Positions 1 to 10,741 of a DNA stretch of 64,000 nucleotides are shown here, in pieces. Under the pieces are notes generated by a model. It was not told the DNA's origin and did not search any database. It was given only the letters and a program-made list of their open reading frames with translations. How positions within the stretch are numbered: position 1 is the first letter of the stretch; each line of letters begins with the position of its first letter. The position numbers were made by a program, and so were the translations under genes. Source of the stretch: Hibiscus mutabilis (taxonomy: Eukaryota > Streptophyta > Magnoliopsida > Malvales > Malvaceae); assembly GCA_019671005.1 (NCBI GenBank), contig CM033721.1:57040284-57104283 (forward strand). The letters are read 5' to 3'.

Positions 1-3000
1 GTGCCTCAAATAGATCTCTAACAAAGCATTCACTCGCTCGGTTTGCCCGTCGGTCTGTGGGTGGAAACTAGTTGAGAAGTTCAGACTTGATCCCAAGAGC
101 TTGAACAACTCGGTCCAAAACTTCCATGTGAACCGTGAGTCTCGGTCACTGATGATTGTCTTTGGCACTCCCCAAAGCTTCACCACGTACTTGAGGAAAA
201 GACGGGCTGCCTCCTCTGCTGGGCATGCCTTAGATGCTGGAATAAACGTCCCATACTTCAAAAACCTGTCCACAACAACCATAATAGTAGACAGGCCATC
301 AGTGCTAGGCAAACCGACAATAAAATCCATGGAAAGACTCTCCCATGGTCGCTCGGGAATGGGCAATGGATGCAACAATCCCGCTGGTTTCTTCATCTCC
401 ACCTTGTCCTGTTGGCACACAAGACAAGTCCCCACATAGGCTTCAATATCGTCGCCCATGTGTGGCCAGTAGTAGTGCTCGCTGATTAGTGCCATGGTCC
501 GATTCATCCCTGGATGTCCGGCCCACTTGGAGTCATGACACTCCTTCATGAGCTCCTTACGCAATTCTCCAAACTGAGGCACGTAGAGGTGGTGTCCTTT
601 GGAATAAAGCAAGTCCCCCTCGAGCCAAAACCTTCTGGTTTTCCCTTCCTTGGCATACTCGATCAACATTTTGGCCGTTGGGTCATGCGACAACCCCTCC
701 TTGATACGTTCCAACAATTGTCCCTTCGGTAAGCTAACAATCTCCATGTTGTACCTTCGGCTTAAGGCATCGGCAACGAAATTCACTTTTCCAGGCTTGT
801 ATTCCATGGTAAAATCGAACTCTGCAAGGAATTCCTGCCAACGAGCCTGCTTGGGAGACAATTTCTTTTGGGTTAGAAAATAACTATTGACAATATTATC
901 AGTGAATACCACAAACCTCGACCCAAGTATGTGGTGACGCCAAGTACGCAAGCAATGCACTACTGCTGTCATTTCTTTCTCATGGACCGTGTATCTCCTC
1001 TCGGTCTCATTGAGTTTCTGGCTCTCATATGCAACCGGATGTCCCTCTTGCATCAGGACCCCACCAATGGAAACGTTGGATGCATCGGTGTAAATCTCGA
1101 AAGGCTTGGTGTGATCCGGCAACACCAACACTGGCTCACTTGCCATGGCCTTCTTCAGTCCCTCAAAGGCTTCTTGACACTCGGTGCTCCAGTCCCACCC
1201 CTTGTCCTTCTTCAATAGCTCGGTCAATGGTGTGGCGATCTTGGAGTAACCCTTGATGAACTTTCAGTAGTAATTGGCTAGCCCTAGGAAGGATCTCAAC
1301 TCTGTCACCTTGGTTGGTGGCTCCCAATCTGAGATGGCTTGAATTTTGGCCCCATCCATTCGGATCTTGCCACCTCCAACTATGTGGCCTAGAAAAGGGA
1401 CCTCCATCTGAGCAAACAAGCACTTTTCCTATTTGACATAGAGCTTGTTTTCTCGCAAGACCTCGAACACCTGTCTTAAATGTTCCACATGCTCCCCAAG
1501 GCTCTTGCTATAGATGACAATATCATCAAGGTAAACTACAACGAATTGATCAAGGAAAGGTTGTAGTACCCTATTCATCAGGGTGCAGAAGGTGGTAGGA
1601 GCATTCGTGAGGCCAAATGGCATCACAAGAAATTCATACGAACCGTAGCGGGTTACACAAGTTGTCTTCGGCTCATCTCCTTCTGCAATCCTCACTTGCC
1701 AATATCTGGACCGCAAATCCAACTTGGTGAACCACCTTGCACCACCAAGTTGATCGAACAAGTCTGCTATGAGCGGGATTGGGTACTTGTTCTTCACAGT
1801 GAGCTTGTTCAAAGCTCGATAGTCGATGCACATTCGAAGAGTCCCATCATGTTTCTTCTGAAAGAGCACCGGAGCACCATAGGGTGCCTTTGATGGTCGG
1901 ATGTAGCCTGCATCGAGGAGTTCCTTCAATTGTCTGCGTAACTCCTCTAGTTCTGGTGGAGCTATTCGGTAAGGAGCTCTAGCGGGTGGCTCCGCGTTCG
2001 GCACAAGTTCAATCTTGTGGTCGACCTCCCTCTTCGGTGGAAGATCCTTAGGCAACTCGGCAGGTATCACGTCACGGAATTCTGCCAAAACTTGTCCCAC
2101 TTCTGCTGGAACATCCTCAGTCATAGTGGCCTCATTGATCGCCAACGTTGCTAGGTAGGTTGGCTCCTCCTTGCGAACTCCCTTGCTGAATTGGATGGCT
2201 GAAATCATCTTGGCCCCAACTCCAGCTACTCGGTTTACCGGAACAATGCATTGGCCTCTCGAATCAAGTATGCACAAGCAATCGGCAAATGGAACGGGAA
2301 ACACATTAATCTTGTCAAGGAAACTAAGCCCAATGACAAAGTCAAAATCATCAAGTGGAATTACCTTGATGTTCTCCTTACCAGACCAGCCCCCAATCTC
2401 GAGTTTGACTCCTTTTGCTACTCCTGCAATCGGAGCCTCCTTGGCATTCACGGTCTTGATGAACCCACTTGCCTTCTCAACATGAAGGTCAAGTTTCTTT
2501 GCGACCTGTTCAAACATGAACAACTCTGAGGCACCGGTGTCTACTAGTGCGCTCATCTTCTGGCCAGCCATGGTGATGTCGACGAACATCATCCCCTTCT
2601 TCTTGGAACTCTTCTTGACCTCCATGCAACTGAGGATGGAGCCAAGCTTGAGCGTCTCCTCTTGACCTTCATTTTCTTGGATGGCAGCAACCTTCTGTCT
2701 TTGTGGGCAATTGCTTTTGTAGTGTGGCCCTCCACACTCAAAACATTTGAGATTCCCGTCCCCTCTCTTATTCCGGTTCCATGGTTGGTTGGCTGTATAA
2801 TTGGCATTGGATTGCCTATTGAAGTTGTTCTTGGGTTTGTCTCCCCCACCATTGCCTCCATTACCACGTAACTTTGGCTTTGGTTTGGTTGGCTCATTTC
2901 TGTTGGCACTATGCTCCTTCAATGATTCTGCAATCGCCATGACTTTGGAGAGTTCCTTCACGTCTCTTTGTTCTAGCTCGGTGTTCGCCCATGGCTTTAG

Positions 3001-3810
3001 TCCATCCATAAACTGGAAAAAAGCATCTTTCTCGGATAAGTCTGGGATCTGAAGTTGAAGCTCGCTGAACTCTCGAACATAGTCTCGAAAGGTCCCGACA
3101 TGCTTAAGAGCTCTAAGCTTCGATCTTGCCTCCTTATCGGCATTGCCCGGGTAAAACTGCTCCTTCAATTCTGCTTGGAACTCAGCCCACGTTCCAACAG
3201 CAGTACCCCCACGTTGCTCATCTGAGCACCTACGTCGCCACCATAACAGAGCAGCATTAGATAAATAAATTGAAGCAGTTGTTACCTTTTCGGTATCTTC
3301 CACGATACTCATTGCCTTGAAATATTGCTCAAGTCCCCACATAAAGTTCTCCACTTCTTGAGCAGATCTGGTTCCTTTGAACGGCTTGGGCTTCGGGGCA
3401 TCGATCCTGGGCTTGGGCATTGTTGCTTCGGCCATCATGCCATTCAACATGGCAGTCTTGTAGAGAAGTAGCTCGGCACTGAGCTTCTTCACTTCTTTCA
3501 TCATCTCCTCTTTCACAGCTTCAACCGCAGCTTTGATGGAGAGATCTTGGTCGTTCAACGACTCATACAGGTTCTCGAGATTCTCGCTAACCTCATTCAT
3601 GATGTCTTCCTTCATGGAATCCATCTTCTCGAAGCGCGCATCGGCTTCCTCCTGGGTCCCTTGAAGCTCGACAATCGACTCTTCAAGCCTGACGACCCTC
3701 TTGTCCAATGCAGCAACAATGTCCCTTGAACTCTCTCGCTTCTTCCAGGCAGCTGCAGCACGAGTCTCACGGTCAGTTGCTGGGACCTCATCGCCATTCT
3801 GTGGTGCCAT
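1..3810 (-). pseudogene. Gag-Pol polyprotein, two in-frame stops, C-terminus off-window
   Basis: One reading frame covers the whole visible span. I start it at the ATG at 3810 (MAPQNGDE), because the upstream in-frame ATG at 3864 lies inside the LTR. In order: a coiled-coil-like acidic N-terminus, retrotransposon gag, a CCHC knuckle (CFECGGPHYKSNC, about residue 355), aspartic protease with DTGA (Asp about residue 424), RT with LRMCIDYRALNK and YLDD (about residue 760), RNase H, integrase zinc finger (H..H..CLVCQ) and core (SMDFIVGLP, IISDRDSRF, GQTERVN at the edge). Stops lie at 1429-1431 (TAG just after RT) and 1264-1266 (TGA in ANYY*KFIKGYSK, probably CGA to TGA). No frameshift was found, so this is the best-preserved pol in the window. 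It made the virus-like particle and replication enzymes. Confidence 0.9.
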
Positions 3811-3825
3811 TTCTTTCGACGAACT

Positions 3826-3838
3826 GGCTCTGATACCA
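3826..3838 (-). other. Primer-binding site, initiator-Met tRNA
   Basis: On the minus strand this reads TGGTATCAGAGCC, complementary to the 3' end of plant tRNA-iMet. It lies two bases inside the LTR boundary, which fixes the LTR end and the direction of the element. Confidence 0.92.
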
Positions 3839-3840
3839 AC

Positions 3841-4400
3841 TGTCACGTCCGTAAATTCACACAAATTAGGACGTGCGGCCTTGGGTGCTTGCTGGGCAGA
3901 CTAGCAACCAAGTAAGCCTAAACTGATCGAAGCTAAAATGCTTGGATCGTCGCCGAAACGAAAAGAACAAAGAAAGGAAATGGCTAGCAAAGAAGACCGA
4001 GGGAAATGAGTGAATGCTCAATGTATTACTCAAATCAGAAGTGATTTACAAGTGAGGAGGGGGGCCTCTATTTGTAGTTGAACTCCCCTACATCCAACGG
4101 CTCAGTTTAATTTACATCGACGGTCGAGATCGACCTTATCCTAAAGAAATATCAATTTCGATTTCTAATTATCATAAACATTATCTACAAATTATATTTA
4201 AAACAGATGATGCTTTGACCAAATTACCATCCTGAATGCTCCATGGATCTGGGCTAAGTCTTGTGGCCTTACGGTCTCTTTAGCATTCTCCAAGGGATGG
4301 GCTGACTCGGATGGGTGTTGGCAAGCCCAAAATGGCGTGGAGGGCTTCCTCAGCTGCCGGGTGTGCACTGGGCTCAGACCCTAAGGTGCGGGCTGTGACA
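3841..4400 (-). repeat. 5' LTR of the Galadriel-like element (560 bp)
   Basis: Bounded by TGTCA at 3841 and TGACA at 4400, a 5-bp terminal inverted repeat with the canonical TG...CA ends. The PBS lies at its left side and interrupted Athila pol at its right. The length is usual for short-LTR chromoviruses. The partner LTR lies beyond the left edge. Confidence 0.88.
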
Positions 4401-4423
4401 TAATACACTACCCGTAATTATTT

Positions 4424-7400
4424 CCTCTAAGTTACAACCTGAGCAGGAAAAAAAGCTGATCGACATGTTGATGCTATACAAGAAGGCGATAGGGTGGACA
4501 ATTGCCGACCTGAAGGGAATTAGTCTGGCAGTGTGCATGCATAAGATTTTGTTGGAAGATAACCAGAAGCCTTCGATTCAGGCCCATAGGAGACTGAATC
4601 ATGCCATGAAAGGGGTTGTAATGAAAAAAATCATCAAGTGGCTTGACGCCGGCATCATATACCCTATCTCTTACAGTACATGGGTAAGTCCGGTACAATG
4701 TGTACCAAAAAATGGAGGTATAACGGTGGTAAGTAATGAAAACAATGAACTCATTCCAACGAGGACTATGACCGGTTGGAGGGTTTGTATGGATTACCGA
4801 AAGCTAAACAAAGCCGCTAAGAATGATCACTTCCCATTACCCTTTATTGATCAAATGCTTGACCGTCTTGCAGGTAAACACTTTTATTGTTTTCTTGATG
4901 GTTATTCAAGTTACAATCAAACTGCCATAGCACCAGAAGATCAAGAAAAGACAACCTTTACATGCCCATACGGTACTTATGCTTTCCAAATAATGTCGTT
5001 CGGATTGTGTAATGCCCCGGCAACCTTCCAAAGATGCATGATGGCACTCTTTTCAGACATGGTCAAAGACTTCCTTGAAATCTTCATGGACAATTTTTTC
5101 GTATTTGGTAATGACTTTGACAGTTGCCTCGACAATTTAGAGAAGGTGTTGGCAAGATGTGAAGAATCCGATCTAGTCCTTAATTGGGAGAAGTGCCATT
5201 TTATGGTAGATGAAGGAATTGTGCTCGGCCACAAGATTTCAACCAAGGGAATCGAAGTAGACAAAGCCAAGGTGGACGTGATCGAGAGATTACCCCCACC
5301 AAGTTTAGTTAAAGGAATCCGAAGCTTTCTTGGACATGCAAGTTTTTACAGGAGGTTCATTCATAATTTTTCTAAGATTACTAAACCCGTGTGCAATTTG
5401 CTTGAACAAGATAAAGTCTTCAACTTTGATGAATCTTGCGCCCAAGCATTCAAAACCCTAAAAGAAAAGCTTGCCTCGGCACCCATTGTCATTCCACCCG
5501 ATTGGACGCTACCTTTTGAGCTCATGTGTGATGCGAATGATTTCGCAATAGAAGCAGTACTAGGCCAACGCACATGTAAGATTTTTCATGTTATATACTA
5601 CGCTAGTAAGACTCTTAATAGCGCCCAAGTGAATTACACAATAATAGAGAAAGAGTTACTAGCAGTAGTTTTTGCATTTGACAAGTTTTGATCCTATTTG
5701 ATTGGTACAAAGGTAATTGTTCATATGGACCATTCGGCAATTAAGTACCTATTTGCTAAAAAGGATGCCAAACCTCATTTGATTCGTTGGATATTGCTTT
5801 TACAAGAGTTTGACTTTGAAATTAAGGACAGGAAAGGAATAGAAAATCAAGTTGCCGATCACTTATCACGCTTAGAACGCAATAGGGAGGAGTACACGGA
5901 TTTAGAGATATGCGATGCATTCTCGGATGAGTATCTGTTAGTTTCCTCGGCAACCTCTGATGCCTCAGGAACCACCGTTGAGCACACCTTAGCAAACCTT
6001 GACTCCTCGGCAACTCTAGACATGCATGCCTCGGCAACCCCTGATGCGCATGTCTCGGCAACCCTTGACGCCTCGGCAACTCCAGACGTGCATGCCTTGG
6101 AAACCACTAATGCGCATACCTTGGCAACTCTAGACGCGCTTGCCTCAGCAACCATGGAAGCAGTTGCCACGGCAACACGTGCCTTGGCAATACCCTGGTA
6201 CGTTGATTTAGTTAATTTTCTTGTTTGTGGTATTTTACCTTATGGCCTTACTCATCAAGGAAAAAGCAGTTCCGCCATGATGCTAAGCATTATTTCTGGG
6301 ACGAGCCTCTTTTGTTTAAACAATGTGCAGATAAGATTATACGCCGATGTCTCCCTGAAGAGGAGCAGCAGAATGTACTCCGGTAATGCCATTCTTCACC
6401 CTATGGAGGATATTTTGGAGGAACACGTACCGCGGCCAAAGTTTTGCAATCCGGTTTGTATTGGCCAACACTGTACAAAGATGCCCAAGAGTTTTACAAG
6501 CAATGTGATCATTTCTAGAGGACGGGCAATATCTCTAGACGACATGAGATGCCGCTCCAAAACATCGTTGAGGTGAAATTGTTCGATGTATGGGGGATTG
6601 ATTTTATGGGACCTTTCCCATCTTCATTCGGGAACCTCTACATTCTACTTGCCGTCGACTACGTGTCTAAATAGGTTGAGGCAGCTGCAGTTCCCGCCAA
6701 AGATTCCAAGACCGTGCAACGATTCTTGCAGAAAAATATATTTACACGGTTTGGGATACCGAGAGCAATTATCAGTGATGAATGCAAGCACTTTGACAAC
6801 AAACTCATTGCCAAGATGCTGCAACGCTTCGGCATGTCAAATAAAATTGCCACGGCATATCATCCACAAACTAATGGGCAAGCAGAAATTTCTAACTGGG
6901 AATTGAAGAATATCCTCGAGAAAGTTTGTCAATCCTTCCCGAAAAGATTGGTCTTCAAGACTAGATGAAGCACTTTGGGCTTACCGAACTGCATTCAAAA
7001 CACCCTTGGGAATGTCCCCATTTCACCTTGTCTATGGCAAGACTTGTCACTTACCGGTGGAAATCGAACACAGAGCATATTGGGAAATCAAGACCATGAA
7101 TATGGATTGGGAGAGTGCCGGACAAAAGCGTTTATTAGATCTCAACGAGATAGAAGAATTTCGTGCACTCGCCTATGACAATCACGAATATACAAGGAGA
7201 AAACAAAGCAATGGCATGACAAGAAACTATTGTCGCGGCAATTCACGCCAGGGCAACTAGTTCTCTTATTCAATTATCGGCTGAAACTTTTCTCGGGAAA
7301 ACTGAAATCAAGATGGTCGTGACCATTTGAAGTTTTCAAACCGTTCTCCCATGGTTCCGTGATAATCAAGTCCACCACTGACGAACATGAATTCAAAGTT

Positions 7401-7478
7401 AATGCACAAAGATTGAAGCACTACAACGGTGCCCATGTGGAACGAAACAAAGAAGTGGTCACCTTAGGAGATGCATGA
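4424..7478 (+). pseudogene. Athila-A pol: RT, RNase H, integrase (broken)
   Basis: The N-terminal block KKAIGWTIADLKGIS, then WRVCMDYRKLNKA and FGLCNAPATFQRCMM, is diagnostic of Athila RT. The polymerase active site reads FMDN instead of FMDD (about 5084), so the second catalytic Asp is lost. An in-frame TGA at 5689-5691 interrupts RNase H (FDKF*SYLIG). RNase H continues with HMDHSAIKYLFAKKDAK and ends in VADHLSRLERN. An Ala/Thr/Asp-rich linker follows (5940-6190), then the integrase zinc finger and core with frameshifts near 6260 and later, stops near 6671 and 6966, and the conserved C-terminal end LKHYNGAHVERNKEVVTLGDA at 7478. Second integrase Asp region reads IISDECKHFDN. The copy is dead. 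Confidence 0.88.
5936..6190 (+). repeat. Degenerate repeat array coding an Ala/Thr linker in pol
   Basis: About ten units containing GCC-TCG-GCA-AC(C/T), or a variant, are spaced at roughly 18-27 bases. They encode repeated ASAT, with D/H/M residues between. They sit exactly between RNase H (ends LSRLERN) and the integrase N-terminal region (IPWYVDLVNFLVCGILP). One unit at 6165 is a perfect TTGCC-AC-GGCAA palindrome. The same place in Athila-B has a different array (13261-13515), and in Athila-D a much shorter one (~61125-61225). Confidence 0.75.
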
Positions 7479-8004
7479 TCATGCTCTCCTTTCGATATTT
7501 TTTTTATTTTTTTCGAACTTATTATTTTGGTTTATATTTATTTTATTTTATTTCGATTATTCTTAGGATAGATTTATTTATTTTTTAAGGTTAAGACTAC
7601 ATCTTTCTTCCATCTTTATTTAATTTTTTTTAATTTTAGGTTTAAGAATTTCTTTGCACATATTTATTTATTTCTTTTTATTTTATTTACTAGTTTATTT
7701 GTTTTTGAATTATAGGAAAAGAGTTCAAGATAAAGAGGAATTTGATTCAAGAAGGAAGTTTCTTCAACAAGGAAACTAATAGGCTAAATCTAAGGCTTAT
7801 ATTAAGGCTCCAATTTACCCTAAATAAACCCTACATAGCCGACCAAACCCTTCCCCTTCCCTAAATCCCTAGCCGCCCCCTTCCCCCAATTAAAACCCTT
7901 GTTTTCTTTCTTTCCAATCAACCCCACCCATCATATTTACTACCTATCTTTTCTATTTAACCTATCACCCTTAACTTCCAAGAAACCTATTCCTACTTTT
8001 CACC
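7479..8004 (+). other. AT- and pyrimidine-rich spacer between Athila pol and third ORF
   Basis: Long runs of T and A (7500-7700), then a C/T-rich stretch (7800-8000), with no supported reading frame. By position it is the untranslated leader between pol and the 3' ORF typical of long Athila elements. I see no splice site or promoter I would defend. Confidence 0.55.
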
Positions 8005-8433
8005 TTGCAACTTTTTAGTTTCTTTTGCTTTATTTTCTTTGTTTCTACCCAACTCACAACCAAAATCATCCATGACATCCAAAATCAAGTTTTTGGCGGT
8101 CCCAAGTTCTTCCAAAGAACCAAGCTACAAGAAATTGCTACACCGGTGGTCCAAGAACGATTTCACTCCAAGTTTGAAAGCCGAAAGATTTGTGAAGAAC
8201 AAGGCTTCAAATACTCCAACTCTCATCAAGATTTCTGCCTTGAACCATTCATCTTCGAAAAGATTGCACATCAAAAGTGCCAAATCTTTTGCCATCAATC
8301 GGAACCGGGCAGCATCTCATGGGTAAGAGAATTCTATGCTCACTCGCCTAACCCGGATAATCCTTATGTTTTTGTTCGTGACAAGGCTATCTACACAGCG
8401 CCTAACCCGGATAATCCACGACAACCGCATTAG
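8005..8433 (+). pseudogene. Athila third-ORF protein, N-terminal part (plant 'putative transposon protein' type)
   Basis: A 142-codon frame. Its middle, VVQERFHSKFESRK, then EPGSISWVREFYAHSPNP and YVFVRDKAI, has the layout of the plant protein family usually labelled 'putative plant transposon protein' (SRF-type N-terminus, VREFYA, VYVRGK), common downstream of Athila pol. This is recognition from memory. The likely start MTSKIKFLAVPSSSKE (near 8072) is in another frame, so a frameshift is probable between about 8075 and 8140. A 54-bp partial duplication carrying PNPDNP occurs at 8345 and 8399. The domain breaks off soon after YVFVRDK, so much of the usual protein is missing. Molecular function is unknown; it is sometimes called env-like, but I see no signal peptide or membrane anchor that I trust. 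Confidence 0.6.
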
Positions 8434-8546
8434 ATGATGCTGCGGTAACCTACACAGCACCTGCCCTGGCAGTTGCCACGGCAACCAACACTGAAGATGC
8501 TGCGGCAACCAAAACTAAAGACTCCCCGGCAAGCCACACAACACCT

Positions 8547-8822
8547 ATGATCGAACCAACTCGTACTGAATCATTATCTGATTTTTCAGATTCAGACGAG
8601 TCCTCCATTGCACCAACGAAGACCACACCAGTCGACTCCTCCAAGCCAAAGCGAAAAGCCGATGAGATTAAGGAAGAGGATGATAAGGACGATGAGGATA
8701 CCCATGTACGAAGATCGATTCAATCATTGGCAACAAGGAAGCAACCACCACGTTCAAGCAAAAGAATCAAGACACCGGCCAAAAGGAAACTAATCATCCA
8801 CGACGACGAGCTCTCAAAGTAA
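8547..8822 (+). pseudogene. Athila third-ORF C-terminal part (acidic then basic tail)
   Basis: Reads SDFSDSDESS, then KPKRKADEIKEEDDKDDED, then basic KRIKTPAKRKLIIHDDELSK before TAA. KPKRK and KTPAKRK look like nuclear-localisation stretches. The final 15-20 residues match in pattern the ends of short frames in Athila-B (minus, stop at 11870) and Athila-D (minus, stop at 59387), each followed about 50 bp later by the same polypurine-like motif. I therefore treat this as the C-terminus of the third ORF, separated from 8005-8433 by a frame change and an A/T-rich coding segment (8434-8546) carrying more GCGGCAACC units. No enzymatic domain is visible. Confidence 0.55.
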
Positions 8823-8860
8823 GTCATCGTTTATTTTTTATTTTTATTTTTCTTTCCTTT

Positions 8861-8902
8861 GCATGCATTGAAGACAATGCCTCGGTCGAGTTTGAGGGGG
8901 GA
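8861..8902 (+). other. First polypurine-tract-like motif of Athila-A
   Basis: GCATTGAAGACAATGCCTC followed by GAGTTTGAGGGGGG. The same block occurs in Athila-B (11790-11830, minus) and Athila-D (59321-59360, minus). A related second block lies next to each 3' LTR. It may be an extra polypurine tract; function is inferred. Confidence 0.6.
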
Positions 8903-9401
8903 TTGCTACTAGTTAGTTATCATGTTTAGTTGCATTCATCTTAAGTATATCATTTAGGATACATAAATTGCTTGCCACGCCTTTAGTTGGAACAAGAATT
9001 GCCTAGATTTGATGAATATCCGATGATGACTTTGCCAATGCACTTAATTGATAGAACTTTTATTCTAGGATAACCGTGGAAACACTTTGAATCCTACTAT
9101 GATGCTAAACTTGATGAAACACTATTGTGGCTTGATTGATTTAAGGAATTCTAGCGAACTTAGGTTGATAGTTAAATAATTAGGGGATTAAAATAAAAAT
9201 TGGATGAACGCTAGAGGTTCCTGAAATTGGCTCTAGTATGTACTTAAAAATTGATCGCTAGAGGTGCCCGAAACTGGCTCTAGTCGAATAAAAGAAAAAC
9301 TTAAGAAAACTAAAAACAAAACACTAGAGGTGCCCGAAACGGGCTCTAGTTAAAACATGTTAAAAGAACCCAAGAAAGTAATTTGAAAACCTCTTGTTCG
9401 T
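8903..9401 (+). other. Athila 3' non-coding region with hairpin repeats, Athila-A part
   Basis: No supported coding frame. The sequence is colinear, in the opposite orientation, with 11090-11790 of Athila-B and 58660-59320 of Athila-D. It ends abruptly at the Athila-B LTR and resumes at 17343 with TTCACATAGAATC, as in the uninterrupted sequence at 11270-11290 (reverse strand). Confidence 0.7.
9211..9349 (+). repeat. Three copies of a 26-bp CTAGAG...CTCTAG motif (Athila-A)
   Basis: Copies at 9211-9236, 9258-9283 and 9324-9349. Each has arms CTAGAG and CTCTAG and a core close to GTGCCCGAAACTGG, with a possible inner CC/GG pair. The spacers differ in sequence and length (21 and 40 bp), so this is a dispersed conserved motif rather than a simple tandem array. 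Confidence 0.9.
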
Positions 9402-9690
9402 TGTTGCGCGTAATAAGTGCTACGCAATTGTGCAAGTATACACGTTGTAAGTAATAAAGTGATACGAGTATCGAGTATCGTCTCCACAGGGATTGGTTTG
9501 GGCCACTTTGCTTTACTTATCGCACTGTAAAAGTAAAAACACAATTGATAGTAAGAGTTGATTTTAACGAGTAAAGTAAAAGCAATAAACTAAAAGAATA
9601 GATGAAAGCAAAAGAAAGAATAGGCCAGGTTATCGTGAGTTAAGGTGTGATAGCCGATTGGGTCGTCTTGGTGATTGAGTAGCAGCCGGA

Positions 9691-9846
9691 TTGCCAGGGC
9701 AATTTGGTTGCAATTGCCTGGTCGATTGCCAGGGCAATTGCCTGGTCAGTTGCTAGGGCAATTCCCCCTCGTTGTCTGATCAGATTGCCTGGGCAATGCT
9801 CCCGCGATTGCTTGGGCAATTAAGGATGGGTCGATTGCCTGGGCAA
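9691..9846. repeat. TTGCC-NN-GGCAA palindrome cluster in LTR
   Basis: Copies start at 9691, 9726, 9750 (one mismatch), 9785, 9808 (one mismatch) and 9835. The central dinucleotides differ (AG, TG, TT), so the palindrome itself is conserved rather than one copied block. The sister LTR has copies at 15974, 16009, 16044, 16101 and 16127 in a different order. Confidence 0.92.
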
Positions 9847-10741
9847 TTGAGCATTCACTTCCAAAGTTCGGTGAAGCGTTCTTTAATGGTTTCTTCTTAT
9901 CCCTAAGTCGAAACTCTAGCTATTTGTGCATGCCTTGATAATACATCCCTGCGTGAATCAAGGGTGAACAACAACCAATCTTGCGCTCCTCTTAGCCGTT
10001 GAAATCCTAAACTTATTCCTAAGCCGGATTAGTCTTCACCATCAATTGATTGAATAAAGACCATGCTCATTCGTTTCTTGAATCTAACTCTCCCGATATT
10101 TGATAAATAGATGAAGTTACGAGATCCTCTCCCAATTCACTCGCAAACAAGATTAAGAACCAAGAATAAACAAACTTTGAAAATTGAATTGCAACTCAAA
10201 AACCTAAACAAAATCCAATTGTTTTTCACAACAACAAAACACAATAACCCCAACCAATCAAGTTAGTTCATGGTTGGGTTCAAAAGATATACAAAGAATA
10301 ATCCCCAAACTATGAATCTAATGGAAGCAAAGAAGAAGAAGAAGAAATCGATCAGCCCTCTTTGGAAAACCTTTCAATCAAACTCTCCCTCCAAGCTTTC
10401 TCCCTTGTCGAAATCTCTTCCTTCTTCCCCTTTGGAGTTGTCGAAAATCCTCTATTCTTGCTCAACTCTCTTTGACGGCTTGGTCCTTTAAATATGAGAT
10501 GGCTAGGTCAAAATCCTTCTTGAGGAGGAAGTTAAGTTGGAATTAAATTATCTTTAAAGAATATAATTATTTATTATATTTAAATTCCTTCTAGAACTTC
10601 TCCTATCTTCTTGGGATTTAATTTCTCTTTAACCTCTTCATGGAAATCAAACTCCTTTGGGATTTAACTTTGCTCCACGTCATCTTGGGCTTATCTAGTC
10701 ATCAATTTCGACTACCATATCATCTTATTCCTTGTCAAAAA

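Larger units (their letters stand above)
1..4400 (-). mobile_element. Ty3/gypsy chromovirus, Galadriel-like, left part off-window
   Basis: The element reads right to left: LTR, iMet primer-binding site, gag, protease, RT, RNase H, then integrase running off the left edge. Its LTR ends at 4400, exactly where Athila pol sequence resumes, so it was inserted into Athila-A. The RT block with ITKAEGDEPKTT-type spacing (actual local motif RIAEGDEPKTTCVTRYGS) resembles Galadriel/Tntom-type chromoviruses from general knowledge; assignment to Galadriel rather than another chromovirus clade is inference. The chromodomain and second LTR would lie outside the window, so the target duplication cannot be checked. 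Confidence 0.88.
4401..9401 (+). mobile_element. Athila-A, part 1 (pol to 3' region), interrupted on both sides
   Basis: Athila-lineage Ty3/gypsy copy whose gag and protease are left of the Galadriel-like insertion, outside the window. The first bases align with the intact copy at 23868 onward (gataatacactgcccgtaat), so the break lies just before RT. The visible order is pol, AT-rich spacer, third ORF, first polypurine-like motif and hairpin repeats, then Athila-B inserts at 9402. Athila-A resumes at 17343 with the rest of its 3' region and the start of an LTR. Confidence 0.85.

Noticed and set aside
1163..1423. Minus-strand 86-codon frame opposite-framed to pol
   Set aside because: It is an out-of-frame shadow of the RNase H coding part of the Galadriel-like element.
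1..4400. Integrated pararetrovirus
   Set aside because: LTR with TG...CA ends, tRNA primer site and an integrase core identify a Ty3/gypsy retrotransposon; no movement-protein-like frame was seen.
8005..8433. Envelope protein
   Set aside because: The hydrophobic start (MQLFSFFCFIFFV) is in a T-rich stretch before the probable true start, and no transmembrane anchor or fusion-type region follows.
9397..9401. Perfect target duplication for Athila-B
   Set aside because: Left TTCGT and right TTCAC agree in only three of five bases, so it is reported as imperfect.
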